A program made the translations under genes and the position numbers. A stretch of 64,000 nt of DNA. Source: Lytechinus pictus (lineage: Eukaryota > Echinodermata > Echinoidea > Temnopleuroida > Toxopneustidae). How positions within the stretch are numbered: position 1 is the stretch's first letter; every line of letters begins with the position of its first letter. The DNA lies in the NCBI RefSeq assembly GCF_037042905.1, contig NC_087253.1, positions 15,793,501-15,857,500 of the forward strand. The letters run 5' to 3'. Below, one piece after another: positions 57,401 to 64,000 of this stretch. The notes beneath the pieces are model-generated. The model did no database searches. It was not told where the DNA came from and saw only the letters and a program-made list of their open reading frames with translations.

Positions 57401-59815
57401 CACAGATTGTTGTGTAACTTGGTATAGGCCATATTTGGAGGATATTCTCACCTTGTGTAAGGAGAGTCCGCTGACGACCACGCCCCTCTGAGGGTCTTCT
57501 CTGATGGCCAGAGGTCCTGATGGTACTAACAGATCCTTCACAGTCTCATTGTAGATCTAGCAAGAAATAAACAACTGATGGTGTTACTGTTTAGAGATTC
57601 GTAGTCTTGTGAACCTTATGAGATATCATTGGTATGCTTATAAGTTGCACATTTAGAACTTTAAAACTGACGTTGAGTTTGATAATCTCGTGATATGAAA
57701 ATCAGTTTTCACATTTTCTCCTGACAAACACTGTGCATGGAATAGATGGAGAATGAAACATTGTGGTGTAGTGGTTCAGACCCTTCTATTGTAATCGGAG
57801 TTGTGTATTCAAATTACAATGCAGCCTCACATCATTTGGCAAGGAGTCAATCCACACTTTGACTCTTTCCAGATCCACGCAGATGTTAAATGGTTACCAA
57901 TCAGAATGCAGAAGTCTATGTAGGATGCCTAGCGCAATTGAGTTTGGAAACTTTTGTACGAATGCTCCCAAGGGAGTGCATACATGTACATGTACATCCT
58001 GTGCAGGCAAGCTAGAACCACACAGGGTCAGGGGTAATAATATATTTGCAAAGCAAAGGGAAAGCACTTAGAGACGTCGTTCTGATGTGCTATTAAAGTG
58101 CTAATTTATTTTTATTATCATATATGTATAAAAGCCAATCTAAACATGCAAATTATAATAAAAACACCATACCTCCAGATACGACACTGCGACATCAGAA
58201 AGCTTTTCTGATTTCTCACTAGAAATCTTCTGGTAGAGCTCCATGACGGTGAGGAACATGATACCAGGTTGGTTTGGGCCACCCAACATGGTGAACGTCT
58301 TTCCTGCCCCGGTCGCACCGTAAGCAAACACTGTATCACACAAGAGAGAAGAATTTGAATTTAAAGGTCAAGTCCACCCCAGAAAAATGTTGATTTGAAT
58401 AAATAGAGAAAAATCAAAATAGCAGAACGCTGAAAATTTCATCAAAATCAGATGTAGAATAAGAAAGTTATGGCATTTTTAAGTTTACCTTATTTTTCAC
58501 AAAACAGTGATATGCACAACTCAGTGACATGCAGATGAGTCGGTCGATGATGTCCATCACTCACTATTTCTTTTGTTTTCTATTGTTTGAATTATACAAT
58601 ATTTCATTTTTTACAGATTTGACAATAAAGACCAACTTGACTGAACCATATAGTATTAAACAATGCTAATTCCATAAGTTCAGGGAGAAATTAATCGTTG
58701 TTTCACTTGACAATGAGGGGAAAATTAGAATATTTCACATTTCATATACTAAAATACAAAAGAAATAGTGAGTGGATGACGTCATCAGTCTCCTCATTTG
58801 CATACCGACCAGGATGTGCATATAACTGTTTTGTGAAGTTAAGCGAAACTTTAAAATGTCATAACTTTCTTATTTCACGTCCGATTTTGATGAAATTTTC
58901 AGTGTTATGCTTGTTGGATTTTTCTCTTTTTATTCAAATCAACTTTTTGTTGGGGTAGACTTGTCCTTTAAGAAACTGAAGATTAGTTTTGGGTAAATTG
59001 GTAATATCTAATTCACGATTTGCACTGGGATTGAAACCGTGGTCTACATTAAATCATGGTGTAAATAATCGTAGTGATCACAGCAGTTCTTATCAGATCT
59101 TGAGGTCGGTCATGGTAATCGTTTTGACTGTAGAAAATCTTGGACAGCTCAATAATGTTTGTGGCCAGCTAGCTACAAATATGAAGAAAATTCTAATTGT
59201 TATGGATTGCAAAACAGCGGAGGAGAGTTTTCAGTATACACTAGTGGATGATAATGGTAACTTGAAGGATATCTGGCCAATCAGAGACTAAGAAAAAAAG
59301 TTTAAAAGTGTTTTAATGTAGGACCTAATTATCTCATCCTTTGTAAATCCAATATGAATGAATATAAACATGAATATTGGATGTTAAGTTTCATGAAACA
59401 GTGCCATAAACACATTCTTGTAACTCTTAGTCTTACCAGAGCAATTGTATCCACTTAGAACGCCGTCTACCACAGACTTTGTGGTGTTTTCGTAGACATA
59501 CTCCTGCGACGCTCCTGCTGCAAAAATGTGATCAAAGGCAAACTGCTTGTCACGGTTCTTTCTCCGCATCCCATTGCGCTGCCGGACACGTCTTCCACGA
59601 AAGTACGAGGGCGATGCTTCCTCTTGCGGATCGAAGACCAGTACCTTCTCATCGAGTGGACGGACAACAGTACGAGAATTCTGTGCATCTCTTTCATGCT
59701 GGTTTTCAGGACGAATGCGTATGACGACCCGGATGTTGGTCTGCTGCTGAGAATCGGAAGTTGATCCATTATGATTCAGTCTCCCTGCTTGAGGGCGACC
59801 TGCCCTTGGTCGCAT
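42445..59815 (-). CDS. KIF18A: Kinesin-8 of KIF18 type, complete, 19 exons, 1155 aa
   Basis: Exons: 59437-59815, 58173-58330, 57452-57556, 56443-56553, 55148-55345, 53811-53911, 53078-53228, 52540-52637, 52038-52203, 51129-51287, 50523-50644, 49707-49945, 49005-49190, 47695-48339, 47135-47333, 46373-46536, 45069-45162, 43348-43503, 42445-42481 (3468 nt, ending TGA; all GT-AG, in frame). N-terminal motor, residues ~27-385: P-loop GATGAGKT 131-138, switch I NAQSSRSH 240-247, switch II DLAGSE 276-281, then [10 protein letters not shown] and the neck [15 protein letters not shown]. Coiled-coil stretches follow. WADQ after R624-W628 matches the KIF18A PP1-docking region, and [10 protein letters not shown] (1068-1077) the KIF18A C-terminal block. 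Kinesin-8 motors walk to microtubule plus ends and limit chromosome oscillation in mitosis (family knowledge). It may be pre-duplication KIF18 (A/B co-orthologue). Longer than human KIF18A (898 aa). Confidence 0.97.
42523..42770. repeat. (CAT/ATC)n microsatellite in last KIF18 intron
   Basis: Dense ATC/CAT repeats with a CTC run, lying 42-290 nt from the acceptor of the last exon (42481). Sense strand is (GAT)n. Poly-His/Ile/Ser frames here are artefacts. Confidence 0.92.
44030..44102. repeat. Small foldback with TGACGTCA in both arms
   Basis: GTGACGTCACCTTAGTGAATATAAC and a near-inverse ending GAGGTGACGTCA enclose about 25 nt. In KIF18 intron 17. Confidence 0.5.
44400..44992. mobile_element. 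MITE family C copy 2
   Basis: TTAA (44396-44399) then AGGACAAGTCCACCCC at left; GGGGTGGACTTGACCT then TTAA (44993-44996) at right. Same interior blocks as copies 1 and 3. Ends about 75 nt from KIF18 exon 17. Confidence 0.88.
45231..45520 (+). mobile_element. tRNA-derived SINE with full head
   Basis: tRNA-like head with A box TGGTCTAGTGG (45242-45252) and a degenerate B box GGTTAGAATTCC (45286-45297), followed by a body containing TTTACCCACATTGTGCTGCA and an ATTATTATC tail. Mis-paired stems and the dispersed body argue against a functional tRNA gene. KIF18 intron 16. Confidence 0.75.
45560..45770 (+). mobile_element. Head-truncated second SINE body
   Basis: Repeats the body words AAATTTACCCACATTGTGCTGCACTC and AGGTGAGGTGAAT of the SINE just to the left, without the tRNA-like head. 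Confidence 0.7.
46602..46700. mobile_element. Fragment of MITE family C
   Basis: AAAGGAAAAGTCAACCTC, GGTTGATTTGGATAAAGAAG and CTGAAAATTCATCAAA are diverged matches to the left arm of family C; the right arm is absent. Confidence 0.55.
46799..46976. mobile_element. Intact MITE E (178 bp), unoccupied relative of the ILRUN site
   Basis: Inverted ends CC[AT]GG...GTTTCATAAAGCTGTTCGTAAG, arms sharing AAGAACGACTGGTGATCC. The word GACTTTAAGAACGACTGG holds the TTAA that is occupied by the 4-kb element in the ILRUN copy (28598). Confidence 0.85.
49256..49460. mobile_element. Partial family D copy
   Basis: TTAACCCG start, C-run, then CTTTTTACTTTTAAGTCTTGCGCATCTTTT..AGACCAAAGTTACGA-type blocks shared with 54.3 kb. 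No right end found. Confidence 0.55.
50101..50245. repeat. Foldback with GTTGCAGAAAGAGTTGC arms
   Basis: Inverted ends GG[GT]CC.GTTGCAGAAAGAGTTGC bound 145 bp; the design resembles the other GGGCC foldbacks. KIF18 intron 11. Confidence 0.7.
50760..50978. repeat. Foldback with GGGGTGTTGCAAGAAA arms
   Basis: GGGGTGTTGCAAGAAA at left, TTTTCTTGCAACACCCCC at right, with many TTGCAATTGAT words inside. KIF18 intron 10. Confidence 0.65.
51541..51985 (-). pseudogene. Decayed tandem copies of the 3' part of KIF18 exon 9
   Basis: Three degenerate copies lie just below exon 9 (52038-52203). Each has the exon-end words GTGGAGAGAAATC, TTTCCATGG or similar, and a flanking intron block AAACTTT.TTTGAAAAACAGGGTTTGG. 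The nearest copy (donor edge 51891) keeps GGAGAGAAGGTAC but has a stop codon and a one-base deletion; the next (edge about 51677) lost the donor; the third (about 51550-51620) keeps only the inner exon part. None can be spliced in frame. Confidence 0.8.
54240..55017 (-). mobile_element. TTAA element family D copy 2
   Basis: Ends CCCTAAACAGGCCGGG and CCCGGCCTAGTTAGGG, each beside TTAA (54236-54239, 55018-55021). Left hairpin GGGGGGTTGA-A-TCAACCCCCC, right hairpin interrupted. Interior matches 39047-39819 inverted (e.g. GCTCCTAGAATGC, ATCTCGGC.GCCGAT). KIF18 intron 5. Confidence 0.83.
55555..55720. mobile_element. Foldback MITE with GTTACCATAATGGTAAC arms
   Basis: Ends CTGGGACCCATTGCAT and ATGCAATGGGCTCCAG. 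Arms share AAAGTTACCATAATGGTAACTTT-type palindromes and CCATTGGATGGCAAAGTTA. KIF18 intron 4. Confidence 0.72.
55965..56190. repeat. Dispersed repeat J copy 2
   Basis: Shares GATCGCCAACACA, GGCAC.TGTGG.ACAGTGTAT.AT and CAGACACTT.GGT blocks with 26330-26760. Confidence 0.6.
57176..57313. repeat. Diverged foldback related to 50101-50245
   Basis: GGTCCCTTTGCAGAAAGAATC at left and GCAACTCTTTCTGCCATTATGGGCC at right form weak inverted ends. KIF18 intron 3. Confidence 0.4.
57760..58115 (+). mobile_element. tRNA-derived SINE
   Basis: A box TGGTGTAGTGG (57764-57774), weak B box GTATTCAAATTAC, body with a CAATCCACACTTTGACTC word, and an end reading TGCTATTAAAGTGCTAATTTATT before a T-rich tail. KIF18 intron 2. 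Confidence 0.65.
58365..58967. mobile_element. MITE family C copy 3, close to KIF18 exon 2
   Basis: TTAA (58361-58364), AGGTCAAGTCCACCCC at left; GGGGTAGACTTGTCCT, TTAA (58968-58971) at right. Only 34 nt separate it from the exon 2 edge (58330); the pyrimidine tract TTCTTCTCTCTTG is host sequence. Confidence 0.88.
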
Positions 59816-60354
59816 GGCTCAGGATCAGTATGTTTTCCTTGAAAAGTCCTTTTTTTAAATTGACAAAAAAAGGAAACAAGTTGTAGATCTAGATACTGAA
59901 TGGAGAGAGATTCAATTTGCAAAAATACAAAACTTACTGGTGAGACAGTTATGGCTAAAATATGCTACCAATAGCATTGTTTTGTTCCCCAAGACCCCAA
60001 CTCAGTTTGACCTTCTTTTTGTTGTTCTCCTGCCAAAACATTTCAGGGCCCAGATCACGAGATGTACCTGTAGGATCGGACAGGGTGCTTGAATTCAAAA
60101 TGACAAAAATCAGAGGTGGTATTCTAAATTTTATCTGTGATAATTTTTTATGTAAAGATCAGTCTATATGTGACAGAGTAGTGCTTGCATAATCATATCC
60201 ATCACGTATCTAACCATTGCGACCTGGATCGTGCTTGCGCCCATGTTACTTTGAAGAAAAATATATTACAGATGATAATACTAGATCCTTACAATATGGT
60301 GGGGGATATTTGAACTCCGCGATGGTCATTTCAGCAATCTAGATCTCTAACTAA

Positions 60355-60818
60355 CAGTAGAGGCGCTGGTCAGAAAATTGGGATTGTCCCAGTTTTCAGA
60401 GATTTCTCCACACCTGTCAAGTGCCGACATCAATAATAAATAAATAATAGACAGTTCTTGTATAGCGCATAACACATTATAAATAACGTCTCTATGCGCT
60501 TCCAAAGGACTTGGATCAATGAGTGCGCTAGAGGCCGCTAGTCAATGTAAACATATATCAGGTTTCATTCATAACAAGATGGCAAGTCATGAAAAATAGA
60601 TGGTGAACTGGGGGATATTGTGGTCACTGAATCTATTTTAGCACTCTCAATCTCCGTAATTGCCGTCTATGTCCCGCAGGGGTAAGTGAAAAAAAAAAAT
60701 GTTCCCTTAATTCATACACAAGGACAATCTCAATTTAATATCAAGACATATTTGTCCTTGTTTATGAGAATATCCTTGTTTTCTGGGACAATCCCAATTT
60801 TCGGACCAGCACCCCTAA
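60355..60818. mobile_element. MITE family K1 copy 2
   Basis: CAGTAGAGGCGCTGGTCAGA at left, TCGGACCAGCACCCCTA at right (tip degraded). It is inverted relative to 17788-18203 and contains a reversed SINE end (TATAGCGCATAACACATTA). Confidence 0.78.
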
Positions 60819-61919
60819 AGTTACTGACTAATGCTGAAGCGTTGCTACCTCAGGCGAGTGTTTACAGGCTCCGCTTCACTTTACTACCGCTACCCTCCTC
60901 TCCACTATCCGAACCCTCGGGGGACAAATGTACTCGCTTTCTAAAACCAGTTACAAATTGTGGCACTTTGTGGTAACAAAGGCAACATATCATGACCAGA
61001 ACATACATTCAGCTTTAATCAGGGTGACCAGACGTCCCGTATTTCCCGTAATTTGCTCCTTTGTCCCGACAAACCCTTCCCGGGACGCCTATTTGTCCCG
61101 TATTTCAGAATGATCAAAATGTAGACTTTAATAGTAATACATTTAAAAGTGACGAATTTTCATCAAATAACCAAAAGATGACGGAGCAGAGGCAACAATA
61201 AAATCGATAACTGTAAACTTTTGCAAGTTCTTTTGCAAGTGATTTTCTTGCTAACCCAATACATTGCAAATGAACAGGGGTGGTATTCTGAAAACGTTCT
61301 TATCTTTTATCTTATCTCATTGAGATAAGAAGACGCTAAAATCATTGCAAATCGGTATTCTGAAAATCTTCTTAACGCGTTCTTATCTTTGTAAGGACTG
61401 CCTCCTTCTTATCTTCAACACGCCCATTTTAGGATATTACCAATCAAAATGCGCTTTATATTGGCAGTTTAACCAATAGAAGCGTTCCTTATGTCAAGAG
61501 AATATCATGGGCGCTGTGCGTACACTGTTTCTGGCGCATTACGCGAAATAGGCATTTTATACGCAATGACTGATAATTATTTCGAGACACGTGCACAAAA
61601 TAAAGAAAGAAAAAAAGTAAATAAAGCAGAATGTACAAATAAACAATAAAATATGAAGAAAGACAGTAGTAGACAGAAAGGTGTCAGAATGAAGCAGAAA
61701 TTTAAAAAAGAGATGAAAGGAACAAAGCAGAAAATAATGAAAGAAATAAAGAGTAAACGAAAGTAAGCAATCAAAAATGACTTAAGAAAAAAAAATAATA
61801 ATAAAAATAAGGAAAAAGAAATAGAACGATTATCAATGATAAAGTGAGGAAGAAAAAATAAAGAAAGAAAAGAAAGAAACTTAAAGGAAAAAAGTAAAAC
61901 AAGTGGAATGCCTCTGGCC

Positions 61920-62690
61920 GTCTCACCTGCATCACGCGATTCAATATAGCAGCAGTGCTGATTTTGAAAACTACTATAACTCGCACAAGATGTTCAGTGA
62001 TACTTGGTTACTCTTATTTCCACGTTTTATGAACTAGACCAATACACTTATAGAGATATGATGGCAATTCAACAAATACCCCCAACGTGGCCAAAGTTCT
62101 TTGACCTTACATGACCTTTGACCTTGATCATGTGACCTGAAACTCGCACAGGATGTTCAGTGATACTTGATTACTATTATGTCCAAGTTTTATGAACTAG
62201 ACCAACACACTTTCAAATTTATGGCTGTAATTCAACAAATACCCCAATTTGGCCAAAGTTCATTGACCCTAAATGACCTTTGACCTTGATCATGTGACCT
62301 GAAACTTGCACAGGATGTTCAGTGATACTTGATTAACCTTATGTATAAGTTTCATGAACTAGGTCCATATATTTTCTAAGTTATGATGACATTTCAAAAA
62401 CTTAACCTTAGGTTAAGATTTTGATGTTGATTCCCCCAACATGATCTAAGTTCATTGACCCTAAATGACCTTTGACCTTGGTCATGTGACATGAAACTCA
62501 GGCAGGATGTTCAGTAATACTTGATTAACCTTATGGCCAAGTTTCATGAACTAGGTCCATATACTTTCTAAGTTATGCTGTCATTTCAAAAACTTAACCT
62601 CAGGTTAAGATTTGGTGTTGACGCCGCCGTCGCCGTCGCCGCCGTCGGAAAAGCGGCGCCTATAGTCTCACTCTGCTATGCAGGTGAGAC
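61920..62690. mobile_element. Repeat element with GTCTCACCTGCAT ends and four ~160-190-bp units
   Basis: 13-bp perfect inverted ends (61920-61932, 62678-62690). Units start at about 61981, 62144, 62306 and 62497 (GCACAGGATGTTCAGTGATA and TTTCATGAACTAGGTCC-type words). Three units contain TGACCTTTGACCT (62112-62124, 62274-62286, 62466-62478), a perfect DR1 nuclear-receptor element. A GCCGTC-rich stretch lies near the right end. Confidence 0.8.
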
Positions 62691-62693
62691 AAT

Positions 62694-63780
62694 GACAAAA
62701 TAAAAAAGATTAAAAGAGGATAAAATGAAGTAATGAAGAAGTGAAAAAGAAAAGTTTGAAAAAAAAAGACAGTGTGAAAGAAAGAGAAAACGAAAGAATA
62801 AAAAATGTAAAAATTGAAGGAAGAGAGGAAAAGGAAAATGAAACAAAGAAATAAAGATGAGAGAGAAAAAATGAAAGGAAAATTAAAGCAAAAATAAAGA
62901 TTACAGAAAGATAAAAAGAAAGAAAGGTAAATTCAAATAAAGAAAAGGAACGAAAAGGGAAAATAAAAAGTCAAGAAAAGTGAAGAATGAATAAAAAAAG
63001 AAAACGAAAAAACATTAATGGAAAGAATAAAGAAAAAGATTTTTTTTAATTGATAGAAGAAAGACACAGAGAGGAAAGTAAAGTAAGAGAGTAAATAAAG
63101 AATGAACGAAAAAGAATGAGAGAATAAAGAATAAAACACAAAAAAGAAAGTAAATAAGACACAAGAGTGTCAGGAAGCAGAAATTGAAAAAAAATATATA
63201 AGAAAGAACAAACGAATGAACGAACGAAAAAAGAAAAAAAAAAACCAAAAATAAAAAGGAAAAAAAAGAAATAAGGGGAAAAAATAATATTAAGGGAAGG
63301 AAGAAAGAAAGAAAAAGGGGAAAAAAGGAAAAGCACATATAAAGACGAAAGAATGAAAGAAAAAAATAAGGAAGAAATAAAAAGATTACAAAAATGTGAC
63401 GGAAGAAAGAAAAATGAAAAGAAAAGGAAAGGAAGAGAGAAAGGGGAAAGAATAAAAGCAGAAATAAAGACTTATTCAAGAAAAGAAAGAAAGGGATAAA
63501 ATTAAAAGGGAAAATAAAAAAGGAAGAACGATGAAGAATAAATGAAACAAAGCAAAAGAAAAGTAAAGAAATTAAAAGATTCAAAAGAATAAAACAAAAA
63601 ATATAAAAGAAGAATGAACTTAAAGAAAGGAAGAAAGACAGACACATAGAAAGGAAGAAAGACAGACAGATAGAAAGGAAGAAAAAGAGAAAATAAATAA
63701 AGAAAGAAAGAAAGAAAGAAAAAAGGGATAGAAAAAAGAGACGGGAAAATAAAGGGTGAATGAAAGAAAGGGTGGGAGAA
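62694..63780. repeat. GA-rich polypurine tract (~1.1 kb)
   Basis: Almost continuous A/G sequence (GAAAGAAA, AAAGGAAG words). A shorter stretch of the same kind lies at 61.6-61.9 kb, suggesting that the 61920-62690 element was inserted into one longer tract. Confidence 0.85.
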
Positions 63781-64000
63781 ATACTTGTGGGTACTTGTTA
63801 CTACTAGTGGCCATCGATTTTAAGCAAGAAAGAACGCGGACATCGTGAGATGTGATAACCCTCTAGCTATCTTAAATATTATCATAAATATCGTGAAAGA
63901 TAAGAAAGAGAAAAGATAAGAACGTTTTCAGAATACCACTTATCTTCATTTTGTTCTTATCTTTTTAGCGCGCTTTTGTATTATATGCGCGAGTAATACA

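Larger units (their letters stand above)
61280..63939. mobile_element. 2.66-kb region bounded by 29-bp perfect inverted repeats
   Basis: GTGGTATTCTGAAAACGTTC plus TTATCTTTT at 61280-61308 is exactly complementary to 63911-63939. The interior consists of GA-rich DNA interrupted by the element at 61920-62690. No target duplication seen; the right flank repeats TTCTTATCTTTTTAGCG words, so the true end may lie further right, outside the window. Confidence 0.6.
59816..64000. other. Upstream of KIF18: promoter side and repeat-rich DNA
   Basis: No coding region recognised. It contains a K1 MITE copy (60355-60818), and a TIR-bounded region (61280-63939) holding a DR1-bearing repeat and a GA-rich tract. 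The long Phe/Leu/Ser frames on the minus strand at 61.6-63.8 kb are readings of the purine tract. Confidence 0.65.

Noticed and set aside
63015..63647. 210-codon minus-strand frame
   Set aside because: It is the pyrimidine-strand reading of a GA-rich tract (Phe/Leu/Ser only); no protein signal.

Overview
The window is animal nuclear DNA: spliced genes with GT-AG introns, tRNA-derived SINEs and very many short inverted-repeat transposons. The best fit is an echinoderm, probably a sea urchin. This rests on the protein divergence and on my familiarity with the repeat style, not on a database search. The strand shown is antisense: all four recognisable genes lie on the minus strand, head to tail.

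Layout. 1.2-6.9 kb: the 5' part of a secreted glycoside hydrolase family 1 gene (five exons seen; the exons for the nucleophile half lie off the left edge). 13.8-19.8 kb: complete ribosomal protein uS15/RPS13 (six exons, 151 aa, 5'-TOP start and close polyA signal). 25.4-37.4 kb: complete ILRUN (C6orf106) orthologue (six exons, 340 aa; UBA-like plus four-tryptophan NBR1-like domain). 42.4-59.8 kb: complete kinesin-8 of the KIF18 type (19 exons, 1155 aa; motor, neck/coiled coil, PP1-docking-like motif, repeat-bearing tail). For the three complete genes the reconstructed exons sum to a multiple of three and every junction keeps frame.

Introns and intergenic stretches are built largely from transposon debris: several foldback/MITE families with identifiable inverted termini and target duplications (TTAA, TA or 7 bp), SINEs, microsatellites, long G/C runs and a GA-rich tract at the right edge. 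The best-resolved event is a 4,017-bp piggyBac-type, apparently non-coding element in ILRUN intron 3. It split a 178-bp MITE at TTAA, and an unsplit relative of that MITE lies in the same window. Other notable structures are a ~775-bp TTAA element with G/C-run hairpins near both ends, MITEs lodged within about 15 nt of splice donors, and decayed tandem copies of a KIF18 exon.

The genes are housekeeping or conserved metazoan loci and show no sign of being one functional pathway. I found no evidence for a prokaryote-like defence, CRISPR or biosynthetic system.
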